This document shows positions 1 to 8,074 of a DNA stretch of 11,353 bases, piece after piece. The first letter of the stretch is position 1. Each line of letters opens with the position of its first letter. A program made the translations under genes and the position numbers. A model generated the notes under the pieces. The model had not been told where the DNA came from and ran no database searches. It was given only the letters and a program-made list of their open reading frames with translations. The stretch comes from Gallionella sp. (GTDB taxonomy: Bacteria; Pseudomonadota; Gammaproteobacteria; Burkholderiales; Gallionellaceae), in assembly GCA_030690245.1 (NCBI GenBank), contig JAUYGW010000113.1:1-11353 (forward strand), given 5' to 3'.

Positions 1-1927
1 TGTCTTCCGGCACGCGCTGCATGAACGCGCAGCCCTGCCTGTGGAGGGTGATGCCGCGGTCGCGCGTGACGTAGCCGATGATGGCATCCGGTTTCTCGGG
101 GTTGCAGCACTTGGCCAGTTTGATCATCAGGTTGTCCACGCCTTCGATCAGCACATCCGTTGAAGAGGTATGTTGCGCGGCGGGCTTGTGGGAAACGGGC
201 CGGGGGATGGTTGGTTTCGCGGGGACTTCCTGAAGGATCGCGAGGCCGGTGCGGCGCGGGGTGATTTCGCCGCGCCCGAGCGCGGCGAGCAGTTCCTCAA
301 GCTTGTGGAAGTGCAGGCGCTGCGCGACCTTTTCCTGATTGACGGTGCTCACGCCGAGGCGCTGCAGTTCGCGTTCGAACAATAACCTGCCCTGTGCGAT
401 GCTGTCGTCCAGGTTCTGCGTCTTGAACCAGTGCCGCACCTTGGCGCGCGCACGCGCACTCTTCAAAAAGCCGAGCTGCGGGCTGAGCCAGTCGCGGCTC
501 GGCGCACCCAGTTTCGCGGTGAGGATTTCCACGCGCTGCCCGTTCTGCAACTTGTATTTGAGCGGCACGATACTGCCATCCACCTTGGCGCCACGGGTGC
601 GGTGGCCGAGATCGGTGTGCAGGGTGTAGGCGAAATCCACCGGGGTCGCGCCCTTGGGTAAATCCATAACCTTGCCCTGCGGCGTGAACACATACACGCG
701 GTCTTGCAGCAGTTCGTTCCTGAATTGCTCCTGCAGGCCGCCGCTGTCGGCCAGATCCGTCTTCCACGCGAGGATCTGGCGCAGCCAGGCGAGCTTGTCG
801 TCGAACCCGGCATCGGACTTCTTGTTTTCCTTGTAGCGCCAGTGTGCGGCGACACCGAGTTCCGAATCGTGGTGCATGTCGTGCGTGCGTATCTGCACTT
901 CCAGCGCAAGTTGCCGAGGCCCGGTTACGGCCGTGTGCAGCGAACGGTAGCCGTTGCCCTTGGGGTTCGCGATATAGTCGTCGAACTCGCTGGCAATGGG
1001 CGGCCACAATTCATGCACCACGGACAGCGCCGCGTAGCAACTCTGGATATCGCCTACCAGCATGCGCACGGCGCGCACATCGTAAAGCTCGCTGAACTCG
1101 ATTTGCTTGCGCTTCATCTTGTTGATGATGCTGTAGATGTGCTTGGGGCGCCCGGTCACCTCGGCTTCGATGCCGGCCCCGGCCAGCGCCTGCCTGAGCT
1201 GTGCGAGCACCTCTTCGATGTAGCGTTCCCGATCCACGCGGCGCTCGTCGAGCAGCTTCGCCACCTTCTTGTAGAGCGCCGGCTCCAGATAACGCAGCGA
1301 CAGGTCTTCCAGTTCCCACTTGAGTTGCCACACGCCGAGCCGGTTCGCCAGCGGCGCGAAGATGCTTTGCGTTTCCTGCGCAATCTGTCGCTGTTGCTCC
1401 GGGTTCGCGCCGGACAGGTTGCGCAGGGTCTGGGTGCGCTCGGCGAGCTTGATCAGCACAACGCGGATGTCTTCTACCATCGCCAGCAGCATCTTGCGCA
1501 GGCTCTCGATCTGCTGCGCGGCTTCGTCCTTGTCTTGCGCGCCGCGCATCTCGCTGAACAGGCGTATCCGCTCCACCCGCGAAATGCCTTCGACCAGGGC
1601 CGTCACGTTGCTGCCAAAACGTCCGGCCAGCGCCTCAATCCAATCCTCCAGATATTCCGGCACGGCATGCAGCAAGGTAGCCGCGATGGTTTCGTGATCC
1701 AGGCGCATGCCGGCCAGAATGGAAGCCGAGCCGAGCGCGTGCCGCAACAACGGCGTGCCGGTGACTTCGATCTGCCCCTGGTAGAGCGGCGCGGCGAATT
1801 CGCACGCCTGGCGGATCAGTGCAATCTCGGCAGGCGAGTAGGCGGCGGACAACGCGGCCAGCCAATGCCGGATGTCTGCGCTGTCCTCGCCCGTAAGAGG
1901 CGAAAAGTGATGCTGGACGGAAACCAT
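1..1927 (-). CDS. relA: RelA-type (p)ppGpp synthetase, C-terminus cut by window edge
   Basis: RelA makes pppGpp/ppGpp from ATP and GTP/GDP when uncharged tRNA enters the ribosomal A site (stringent response). The reading frame from ATG 1927 stays open to the left edge, giving 642 residues; the family is usually about 730-750, so only the C-terminal ACT/RRM part is missing. Domains in order: an HD-like domain (about 40-190) in which the metal-binding His-Asp pair reads H87-A88 in LLHAVPEY, so hydrolase activity should be absent; the synthetase domain with E314-F-D-D317, the ExDD signature of synthetase-only RelA rather than the RxKD of SpoT/Rel, followed by NPKGNGYRSLHT; a TGS domain (about 408-472); and a zinc-finger domain with C607-C608, H629 and C633. 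The ribosome-binding site before the ATG is weak. An overlapping GTG at 1931 opens another frame and is not used. A monofunctional relA implies a separate spoT elsewhere in the genome. Confidence 0.96.
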   Translation of the reverse strand, partial: MVSVQHHFSPLTGEDSADIRHWLAALSAAYSPAEIALIRQACEFAAPLYQGQIEVTGTPLLRHALGSASILAGMRLDHETIAATLLHAVPEYLEDWIEALAGRFGSNVTALVEGISRVERIRLFSEMRGAQDKDEAAQQIESLRKMLLAMVEDIRVVLIKLAERTQTLRNLSGANPEQQRQIAQETQSIFAPLANRLGVWQLKWELEDLSLRYLEPALYKKVAKLLDERRVDRERYIEEVLAQLRQALAGAGIEAEVTGRPKHIYSIINKMKRKQIEFSELYDVRAVRMLVGDIQSCYAALSVVHELWPPIASEFDDYIANPKGNGYRSLHTAVTGPRQLALEVQIRTHDMHHDSELGVAAHWRYKENKKSDAGFDDKLAWLRQILAWKTDLADSGGLQEQFRNELLQDRVYVFTPQGKVMDLPKGATPVDFAYTLHTDLGHRTRGAKVDGSIVPLKYKLQNGQRVEILTAKLGAPSRDWLSPQLGFLKSARARAKVRHWFKTQNLDDSIAQGRLLFERELQRLGVSTVNQEKVAQRLHFHKLEELLAALGRGEITPRRTGLAILQEVPAKPTIPRPVSHKPAAQHTSSTDVLIEGVDNLMIKLAKCCNPEKPDAIIGYVTRDRGITLHRQGCAFMQRVPED

Positions 1928-1992
1928 GCACTTAGCCTGAGTAGAAAATCTTGACCCGCAGATTACACGGATTAACCTATAAAAAGCAGTTC

Positions 1993-2100
1993 AGCCACGG
2001 ATTACCAATGAGTTTTCTTATCCACACCACCTTTCGGGTGAATGAGAGATTTTCAACAACGCTTTATTTTATCAGTGGTAATTCGTGTATATCCGTGGCT
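1993..2100. repeat. Imperfect inverted repeat with AGCCACGGAT arms (MITE-like)
   Basis: The left arm, 1993-2012, begins AGCCACGGATTACCAATGAG. The right arm, 2071-2100, read as reverse complement begins with the same AGCCACGGAT, carries ten extra bases (ATACACGAAT), then resumes TACCACTGAT. The two arms are therefore about 20 and 30 bases of the same sequence in opposite orientation, enclosing about 58 bases. A third related motif, GATTACACGGATTA, lies just outside near 1961-1974. From memory, motifs of the form CCACGGATTACACGGATTA recur between genes in many proteobacteria; that this is one of those families is inference. No transposase or clear target duplication is visible. Confidence 0.55.
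2018..2026 (+). promoter_or_regulatory. Perfect consensus DnaA box
   Basis: The nonamer TTATCCACA is an exact match to the high-affinity DnaA box. It stands alone: I see no cluster of further boxes and no neighbouring origin genes, so it is not an origin. It lies between the inverted repeat arms upstream of relA. It could titrate DnaA, affect relA transcription, or be chance; one such 9-mer is expected about every 130 kb counting both strands of random sequence. Confidence 0.4.
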
Positions 2101-2200
2101 AATCGCCGTTAGGATTAACGTGATTTATTCTAAGCGGATTGATGTTGCTGAATGAATTGATGGTGCTGACAAAAGCAAGGGGAGGGAAAAACTGATTCGA

Positions 2201-2244
2201 TGTTTGATGAGGTAGCCACCAGCACGCCACAAAAACATCAAACA
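2201..2244. repeat. 9-bp inverted repeat downstream of tRNA-Pro, possible transcript end
   Basis: TGTTTGATG (2201-2209) is matched by CATCAAACA (2236-2244) with a 26-base loop. On the minus strand it follows the 3' end of tRNA-Pro by about 15 bases, and a T5 run comes about nine bases after the stem. The loop is long and the T run is displaced, so it is not a classical intrinsic terminator, but it may mark the 3' end of the tRNA transcript. Confidence 0.35.
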
Positions 2245-2259
2245 ACTTATTATTTTGAC

Positions 2260-2337
<78 letters not shown>

Positions 2338-2345
2338 GGGCGCGG

Positions 2346-2373
2346 ATTATAACAGAGCGGTATGAATCTTGAA
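2346..2373 (-). promoter_or_regulatory. Sigma70 promoter for tRNA-Pro
   Basis: On the minus strand a perfect -10 box TATAAT (2346-2351) sits 9 bases before the tRNA 5' end at 2336. A weak -35 TTCAAG (2368-2373) lies at a 16-bp spacing. The stretch between the -10 box and the tRNA (CCGCGCCCT) is GC-rich, as in discriminators of stable-RNA promoters under stringent control, which fits a ppGpp-sensitive tRNA gene. The -35 box overlaps the region just after the merR-type stop codon. Confidence 0.7.
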
Positions 2374-2379
2374 GCGTTT

Positions 2380-2745
2380 TTAAGCGCTCAGCAGCACAAT
2401 GATTTCGTGAATCTCGCGACGCAATGCGGCAACATTCATTCCCGTCGCAGGCACGGCCGCATGTGTTTCTGCCTCGCCGGAATTACCCAGGCGATTGCGC
2501 GCGCCGCTAATGGTGAAACCCTGTTCGTACAGCAACTCGCGGATACGCCGGATCAGCAGCACTTCATGGTGCTGGTAGTAGCGGCGGTTGCCGCTGCGCT
2601 TGACCGGTTTGAGCTGGGTGAATTCCTGTTCCCAATAGCGCAGCACATGCGCCTTGACCCCGCACAATTCGCTGACTTCACCGATGGTAAAATAGCGTTT
2701 GGCGGGAATCGGCGGGAGTTCTGAATTAGGCTTGTGGTTTTCCAT
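2380..2745 (-). CDS. MerR-family transcriptional regulator (ihfA-linked)
   Basis: This 121-residue protein has a MerR-type winged-helix DNA-binding domain at its N-terminus: the helix-turn-helix [22 protein letters not shown] spans about residues 18-39, and the wing with NRRYYQ follows near residues 53-58. The short C-terminal helix (about 98-121) probably dimerises. It lacks the cysteine pattern of metal-sensing MerR proteins, so its ligand is unknown. Its ATG lies inside the 3' end of ihfA, overlapping by 20 bp, so the two are probably translationally coupled. A MerR-like gene directly after ihfA is, to my knowledge, a common arrangement in beta- and gammaproteobacteria. Its targets cannot be read from the sequence. 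Confidence 0.88.
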   Translation of the reverse strand: MENHKPNSELPPIPAKRYFTIGEVSELCGVKAHVLRYWEQEFTQLKPVKRSGNRRYYQHHEVLLIRRIRELLYEQGFTISGARNRLGNSGEAETHAAVPATGMNVAALRREIHEIIVLLSA

Positions 2746-3037
2746 GATAGGACTTTTCCACCATGGTTTTCAGTTTTTGGCTGGGATGAAACGTCACCAC
2801 GCGCCGTGCCGTGATCGGGATTTCCTCGCCGGTCTTGGGGTTGCGTCCGGGACGCTGCGGTTTGTCGCGCAATTGAAAATTGCCGAAGCCGGATAGCTTG
2901 ACGCTCTCGCCCTGCTCCAGTTGCGCACGGATTTCTTCGAAGAACGCTTCTACCATATCCTTGGCTTCGCGTTTGTTGAGGCCGACTTTCTCGAACAGCA
3001 GATCAGCCAGTTCGGCCTTGGTTAATGTTGTTGTCAT
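2726..3037 (-). CDS. ihfA: Integration host factor subunit alpha
   Basis: IHF-alpha pairs with IHF-beta (not in this window) to bend DNA sharply at specific sites during transcription, replication and recombination. The protein has 103 residues, the usual length. It shows the HU/IHF fold: N-terminal helices beginning [19 protein letters not shown], the conserved GFGNF segment (about 50-54), and the DNA-intercalating beta-arm with [12 protein letters not shown] (about 62-73), whose proline inserts between base pairs. It starts 9 bp after the pheT stop; its Shine-Dalgarno AGGGAGA overlaps the end of pheT, so it belongs to the same transcript. The order pheS-pheT-ihfA is conserved in proteobacteria, and this order separates it from hupB-like or ihfB genes. 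Confidence 0.96.
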   Translation of the reverse strand: MTTTLTKAELADLLFEKVGLNKREAKDMVEAFFEEIRAQLEQGESVKLSGFGNFQLRDKPQRPGRNPKTGEEIPITARRVVTFHPSQKLKTMVEKSYHGKPQA

Positions 3038-3046
3038 TTTTCTCCC

Positions 3047-5599
3047 TTATACACGCAACTGCGCACCTTGCCGTTGCAGCATGTCCACCAGCAGCGCGAT
3101 GCTTGTTTCAATTTCAGAATCAGTCAGTGTTTTTTGAGTATCTTGTAATAACACACGGAATGCAAGGCTTTTTTTGCCTTGCTCCACACCCTTGCCGCGA
3201 TACACATCGAACAGCGCAACCTCCGACACACAAGGCGCGGCAGCCTGCTGCATCGCGTCCAGCAAGGTTTGCGCGGCGACCGCCTCGTCGACCACTACCG
3301 CCAGATCGCGCCGCACCGGCAGGGACTTGGCGATTTCGCTCATATGCGGCACTGCCGCCCGTGTCAGCGTGCCGAGTTCGACTTCAAACCACACGGCGGG
3401 CTGAGCCATATCGTATTGCTGCTGCCAGCGCGGATGCAGCTCGCCGATCCAGCCGACTGCCTGCGCGCCGCAATAAATCTGCGCGGAGCGCCCCGGATGC
3501 AAGGCCGGATGGGTTGCCGCAACAAAGCGCACCAGTTGCGGCGCGAACAAGGCTTCGACATCCGCTTTCACATCGTAGAAGTCGACCGATTTGGCGGCAG
3601 CTCCCCATTGTTCGGGCAGGGTCGCACCATATGCCAGACCGGATAACTGTTGGCTTTGCACATACTCGCCATTCACTTTGGCAAAACATGCACCGGCCTC
3701 GAACAAGCGCACCCGCACCTGCTTGCGATTCAGGTTAAAGCGCAACGCGCCGACCAGCCCGCCGATCAGGCTGCTGCGCATCACCGACAGATTGCTGGCG
3801 ATCGGGTTTTGCAGCGCAACAGCCTTGTCGTTGCCGCACAATTCGCGCTCGACCTGTTCTTCGACAAACGCATAGCTGACAATTTCCTGGTAATCGCGCG
3901 CAACAAGAGTCTGTTGAATGCGTGCCAGCGGACGCTGCGACTCGCTGTATGGCAGCATGTTCAGTGCGGCCTGCGGAGCTTGCGCTGGGATGTTGTCGTA
4001 GCCATACAGGCGCGCCAGCTCTTCGATCAGGTCTGCCTCGATGGACAGATCGAAACGGAAGCTCGGCGGCATCACGCTGAAATCGTCGTCCAACAAAGGC
4101 CTCGCAGAGGCGGCGATTGCCCCCTCCCCCGCCGGGATTGAAGATTGCTTTTCTCGTTCGCCTCCTCGCCCGCTTGCGGGATAACCAGCGGCTTGCCCAT
4201 CGTTTTTTGATGGGTTAGCCGAATGGCTAGTTGTTCCATCAGAGGATTGAGGAGAGGGCATCGGGGGAGGGTTGGGGAGAGGGCTATTCACCGTGAAATC
4301 CAATTGCAGCCGCTTCAACAGGGTCGCAATCTGAATATTATCCAGCGTAATGCCGAGCACCCGCGCGACGCGCGAGCGGCGCAGGGTGATTGCGGCACGC
4401 TGCGGAAGTTCGCCGCGCACTTCGGTAATTGCTCCGGCGCTGCCGCCGCAAATTTCCAGCAGCAGTTGCGTAGCGCGCTCCAGTGCCTGGCGCGTCGCGG
4501 CAAAATCCACGCCGCGCTCGAAGCGGAACGAAGAATCGGTTGCCAACCCAAAACGGCGCGCCTTGCCGGCGATCGCATCGGGATTGAAAAACGCGCTCTC
4601 CAAAAACACATCCCGCGTGGCGGTTTCCACGCCGCTGCCCTGCCCGCCCATGATACCAGCCAGCGCCAGCACGCGCGCATCGTCGGCGATGACCAGCACC
4701 TCCTCATCCAGCACCACTGCCTGCTCGTTGAGCAAGGTCAGCGACTCGCTGTTGCGCGCCCTGCGCACGGTAATGCCGCCGGACAGTTGCGCCGCGTCGA
4801 AAGCGTGCAGCGGCTGACCCATTTCCAGCATCACGTAGTTGGTGATGTCCACCACCGCGCTGATACCGCGCAAGCCGCTGCGCTCCAGGCGGCGCAGCAT
4901 CCAGGTCGGTGTAGGCGCTGCGGCATTCACGCCGCGCACCAGGCGGCCGCAATACAGCGGGCAGGCCTGCGCATCGGCCACATGCACCGGCAATTGTTCG
5001 GTCAAGGTAACGGGTTGGATTTGAATTTCCAGCGGCTTAAGCAGACTGCCGGTCAACGCCGCGACTTCACGCGCCACACCAACCATGCCGGAGCAATCGC
5101 TGCGGTTCGGCGTGAGCTTCAGCGTGAACAACTTGTCGTCCAGCTCCAGATATTCGCGCAGCGTCTTACCCACCGGCGTGTCGGCCGGCAACAGCCACAG
5201 GCCCTGGCTTTCTTCGGCCAAGCCCAGCTCTTTTTCGGAGCACAACATGCCGAACGACTCGACGTTGCGCACCTTGGCCTGTTTGATCGCAAAGTCGCCG
5301 GGCAGCACCGCGCCGATGCGCGCGCAAGGCACTTTCGCGCCGACTGTGACATTCGCCGCGCCGCAAACGATGGTCAGCGGTTGCGCTTCGCCGACGTTCA
5401 CCTGGCACAGGTTCAAGCGATCCGCGTTAGGGTGCTTAACCACTTCCAGCACTTCGGCGACCACCACATTATCGAACGCAGGCGCGACGGCTTCCAGCGC
5501 CTCGACTTCCAGCCCGGCCATGGTCAGCGCATGCGCCAACACCTCGCTGGAGAGTGCCGGATTGACCCAGGTTCTTAACCAATTTTCAGAGAATTTCAT
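3047..5599 (-). CDS. pheT: Phenylalanine-tRNA ligase beta subunit, with unusual internal insert
   Basis: PheT is the beta subunit of the (alpha-beta)2 enzyme that charges tRNA-Phe; it binds the tRNA and edits mischarged Tyr. The protein has 850 residues against about 795 in E. coli. Domains in order: N-terminal MKFSENWLRTWVNP; an EMAP-like tRNA-binding domain (about 40-150); the B3/B4 editing region (about 210-380); the B5 domain (about 400-565) ending DLIEELARLYGYDNIP; a catalytic-like core; and a C-terminal FDX-ACB anticodon-binding domain (about 755-850). The extra length is an insert at about 438-503, between LQLDFTV and DDDFSVMPPSFRFD, listed separately. Removing it leaves about 784 residues, a normal size. 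The ribosome-binding site is weak, and 124 bp holding a palindromic repeat separate it from pheS. Confidence 0.97.
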   Translation of the reverse strand: MKFSENWLRTWVNPALSSEVLAHALTMAGLEVEALEAVAPAFDNVVVAEVLEVVKHPNADRLNLCQVNVGEAQPLTIVCGAANVTVGAKVPCARIGAVLPGDFAIKQAKVRNVESFGMLCSEKELGLAEESQGLWLLPADTPVGKTLREYLELDDKLFTLKLTPNRSDCSGMVGVAREVAALTGSLLKPLEIQIQPVTLTEQLPVHVADAQACPLYCGRLVRGVNAAAPTPTWMLRRLERSGLRGISAVVDITNYVMLEMGQPLHAFDAAQLSGGITVRRARNSESLTLLNEQAVVLDEEVLVIADDARVLALAGIMGGQGSGVETATRDVFLESAFFNPDAIAGKARRFGLATDSSFRFERGVDFAATRQALERATQLLLEICGGSAGAITEVRGELPQRAAITLRRSRVARVLGITLDNIQIATLLKRLQLDFTVNSPLPNPPPMPSPQSSDGTTSHSANPSKNDGQAAGYPASGRGGEREKQSSIPAGEGAIAASARPLLDDDFSVMPPSFRFDLSIEADLIEELARLYGYDNIPAQAPQAALNMLPYSESQRPLARIQQTLVARDYQEIVSYAFVEEQVERELCGNDKAVALQNPIASNLSVMRSSLIGGLVGALRFNLNRKQVRVRLFEAGACFAKVNGEYVQSQQLSGLAYGATLPEQWGAAAKSVDFYDVKADVEALFAPQLVRFVAATHPALHPGRSAQIYCGAQAVGWIGELHPRWQQQYDMAQPAVWFEVELGTLTRAAVPHMSEIAKSLPVRRDLAVVVDEAVAAQTLLDAMQQAAAPCVSEVALFDVYRGKGVEQGKKSLAFRVLLQDTQKTLTDSEIETSIALLVDMLQRQGAQLRV
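4091..4288. repeat. Hairpin-rich element inserted in frame within pheT
   Basis: About 198 bp interrupt the B5 domain of pheT without a stop or frameshift, adding about 66 residues rich in Pro, Ser, Gly and Ala (about 438-503). Family knowledge places only a short beta-turn here. The DNA carries several perfect stem-loops: GCCTC/GAGGC (4099-4111), CCCGC/GCGGG with a two-base loop (4169-4180), CCCATC/GATGGG around a T6 loop (4196-4214) and TAGCC/GGCTA (4216-4229). Its ends carry C-rich/G-rich tracts on one strand: GCCCCCTCCCCCGCCGGG near 4118-4135 and GGGGGAGGGTTGGGGAGAGG near 4263-4282. That pattern resembles repeat families of the CCCTCTCCC type scattered in proteobacterial genomes. Exact ends are uncertain by several bases, and I cannot confirm other copies from this window. 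Confidence 0.65.
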
Positions 5600-5631
5600 A
5601 TCAACCCAAGCAGGACGAGCCGAATCTACAT

Positions 5632-5675
5632 GTAGGTCGGGCTACGCCCGACATGGTGGGCAAAGCCCACCCTAC
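5632..5675. repeat. Double palindrome (REP/BIME-like) between pheS and pheT
   Basis: Two perfect 7-bp stem-loops lie side by side: GTCGGGC-TAC-GCCCGAC (5636-5652) and GGTGGGC-AAA-GCCCACC (5655-5671). They are enclosed by GTAGG (5632) and CCTAC (ending 5675), so the whole 44-bp unit is itself inverted. Units of this form (TGTAGGTCGGGC...GCCCACCCTACA) are familiar extragenic palindromes in proteobacteria. In the mRNA it would form stable structures between pheS and pheT, perhaps stabilising the upstream message or changing the subunit ratio. It lacks a T tract and so is not a typical terminator. Confidence 0.75.
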
Positions 5676-5723
5676 GACTTCATTTGTACTTTGCATGTTT
5701 ATTTTCATGCCGCCGTTTTTAAA

Positions 5724-6743
<1,020 letters not shown>

Positions 6744-6776
6744 CTATAACACCACTACCCCAAAGGGAATGCTACA

Positions 6777-6806
6777 AACAAAAAAAGGAGGCCTATCGCC
6801 TCCTTT
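6777..6806 (-). terminator. Intrinsic terminator/attenuator between rplT and pheS
   Basis: On the minus strand a perfect 9-bp stem AAAGGAGGC/GCCTCCTTT (6784-6806, five-base loop) is followed by a run of seven T, starting 17 bases after the rplT stop. This is a textbook Rho-independent signal. Since pheS starts only about 33 bases later with no obvious promoter between, it probably acts as a partial terminator or attenuator for pheST. In E. coli this spot holds the pheM Phe-codon leader, but here there is no room for a leader peptide between rplT and the hairpin. Confidence 0.85.
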
Positions 6807-6823
6807 GTTCTTCAAGCTTGCGC

Positions 6824-7183
6824 TTAAACGCCGAGGCTGGCTTTAGCTTGCACCACGAATTGTGCAAATGCCGCCTTGTCAAACACCGCGATGTCCGACA
6901 ATACCTTGCGATCAACCTGAATATTCGCTTTCTTCAGGCCATTCATGAACACGCTGTAGTTCATACCTTGCTCACGCGCCGCAGCATTGATACGCGCGAT
7001 CCACAGGGTGCGGAACTGACGCTTCTTCTGACGGCGATCGCGGTAAGAATATTGTCCCGCTTTCATCACCGCCTGTTTGGCGATACGGTAGACGTTCTTG
7101 CGACGACCGCGATACCCCTTGGCCTGCGCTAATACTCTTTTATGGCTGGCGCGTGCTGTTACTCCACGTTTTACTCTTGGCAT
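6824..7183 (-). CDS. rplT: 50S ribosomal protein L20
   Basis: L20 is an early-assembling protein that binds 23S rRNA; in E. coli it also represses translation of rpmI-rplT. The 119-residue length is standard. The very basic N-terminus [24 protein letters not shown], the [22 protein letters not shown] core (about 47-68) and the [19 protein letters not shown] segment (about 81-99) are all family hallmarks. A strong Shine-Dalgarno AAGGAG sits about 7 bases before the ATG and overlaps the rpmI stop region (10-bp gap), so L35 and L20 are translated in tandem. Confidence 0.98.
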   Translation of the reverse strand: MPRVKRGVTARASHKRVLAQAKGYRGRRKNVYRIAKQAVMKAGQYSYRDRRQKKRQFRTLWIARINAAAREQGMNYSVFMNGLKKANIQVDRKVLSDIAVFDKAAFAQFVVQAKASLGV

Positions 7184-7193
7184 GGTCTGCTCC

Positions 7194-7391
7194 TTATGCG
7201 TAAGGCATCATGGCGCGAACCGATGCTGTATTGGTTGCGTGGACTTCCGTCGTGCCGCGCAATTGACGTTTGTTCTTGGTGGTTTTCTTGGTCAGGATAT
7301 GGCGCTTGAACGCTTGTGAGCGTTTAACGCTACCGCCGGCGCGGATCTTGAAGCGCTTGGCCGCTCCGCTTTTGGTTTTCATCTTGGGCAT
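7194..7391 (-). CDS. rpmI: 50S ribosomal protein L35
   Basis: L35 is a small, highly basic protein of the large subunit. The 65 residues match the family length and its start [15 protein letters not shown] and middle [16 protein letters not shown] are diagnostic. A good AAGGAG site precedes the ATG. It sits between infC and rplT as in nearly all bacteria; an unusually roomy 161-bp spacer separates it from infC and may carry control elements for rpmI-rplT. Confidence 0.98.
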   Translation of the reverse strand: MPKMKTKSGAAKRFKIRAGGSVKRSQAFKRHILTKKTTKNKRQLRGTTEVHATNTASVRAMMPYA

Positions 7392-7552
7392 AATTGCTCC
7401 TTAAGTTATGGCGGCAGGTGTTTTCCAGTGGAAAAACTTGATAACCCATACGCCACTTTTTATCGGGGAACTGTTTGCTACATCGCCTTGGCCATCCCCT
7501 TGCTGCCAAAACAACTTGAATCTACTGCTCAAACCAATTTTAAAGTTTCGGT
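7392..7552 (-). promoter_or_regulatory. infC-rpmI spacer, possible L20 control leader
   Basis: These 161 untranslated bases lie inside the operon upstream of rpmI. A 6-bp hairpin TTTTCC/GGAAAA with a three-base loop occurs at 7421-7435, shortly before the rpmI ribosome-binding site. In E. coli and Bacillus, L20 binds RNA in the corresponding area to repress rpmI-rplT. I cannot identify an L20 site by eye, so regulation here is inference from position and size only. No protein gene fits. Confidence 0.3.
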
Positions 7553-8074
7553 TTATTTCTTTGCTTTAGGCGACAACACCATCACCATCTGCCGGCCTTC
7601 CATCTTGGGAAACTGCTCGACCACACTATGCTCCACCAAGTCATCTCTGACGCGTTGAATCAAACGCATACCGATTTCCTGATGAGCCATTTCACGACCA
7701 CGAAAACGCAGTGTAATTTTGGTCTTGTTACCGTCTTCCAGAAACTTGATCAGGTTACGCAACTTGATGTTGTAGTCGCCTTCATCCGTTCCCGGACGAA
7801 ACTTGATTTCCTTGATCTGGACTTGCTTCTGCTTGAGTTTGGCCTCGTGCTGTTTTTTGCTTTCGGCATATTTGAACTTGCCGATGTCCATGATGCGGCA
7901 GACGGGCGGATCCGCCAACGGCGAAATCTCGACCAAATCCAGTTCTGCTTCACCCGCCAAACGCAACGCTTCCGCGATGGCAACAATCCCGAGGGGCTCT
8001 TTTTCAACACCAATGAGGCGCACTTGCGGTGCGGTAATCATCTCATTGATGCGCTGCGATTTATCTTGTGCTAT
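7553..8074 (-). CDS. infC: Translation initiation factor IF-3, non-AUG start
   Basis: IF3 binds the 30S subunit, prevents premature joining of 50S and checks start-codon and initiator tRNA pairing. From ATA at 8074 the protein has 173 residues, beginning (M)[21 protein letters not shown]. The first ATG (8041) would remove the conserved RINE segment and leave only 162 residues. GGAG (8083-8086) lies 8 bases before the ATA, an ideal spacing; an ATT two codons earlier (8080) is only two bases from it and less likely. The N-terminal domain contains [24 protein letters not shown] sequence (here MDIGKFKY); the linker is Lys-rich; the C-terminal domain contains [18 protein letters not shown] and [17 protein letters not shown]. 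It lies 34 bp after thrS. Use of a rare start suggests IF3 autoregulation as in E. coli. Confidence 0.95.
   Translation of the reverse strand: MAQDKSQRINEMITAPQVRLIGVEKEPLGIVAIAEALRLAGEAELDLVEISPLADPPVCRIMDIGKFKYAESKKQHEAKLKQKQVQIKEIKFRPGTDEGDYNIKLRNLIKFLEDGNKTKITLRFRGREMAHQEIGMRLIQRVRDDLVEHSVVEQFPKMEGRQMVMVLSPKAKK

Larger units (their letters stand above)
1928..2259. other. Gene-free AT-rich spacer between relA and tRNA-Pro
   Basis: This stretch of about 330 bp has no credible protein gene on either strand. It must hold the relA promoter on the minus strand, but I see no convincing -35/-10 pair. It contains repeat arms with the core AGCCACGGAT (1993-2012 and 2071-2100), a related motif GATTACACGGATTA at about 1961-1974, a perfect DnaA-box nonamer (2018-2026) and a 9-bp inverted repeat (2201-2244). 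It is visibly more AT-rich than the flanking genes. A 64-codon minus-strand frame (2099-2293) runs into the tRNA and is spurious. Confidence 0.7.

Noticed and set aside
704..1954. A 416-codon open frame on the plus strand across relA
   Set aside because: It is the antisense of a clearly conserved relA frame in GC-rich DNA; the translation is rich in Arg/His/Gln/Leu with no recognisable domain and no ribosome-binding site.
2018..2026. A replication origin around the DnaA box
   Set aside because: It is a single box with no cluster, no dnaA/dnaN/gidA neighbours and no clear AT-rich unwinding element.
7428..7658. A 76-codon plus-strand frame in the infC-rpmI spacer
   Set aside because: It runs antisense into infC, has no ribosome-binding site, and its translation shows no family features.
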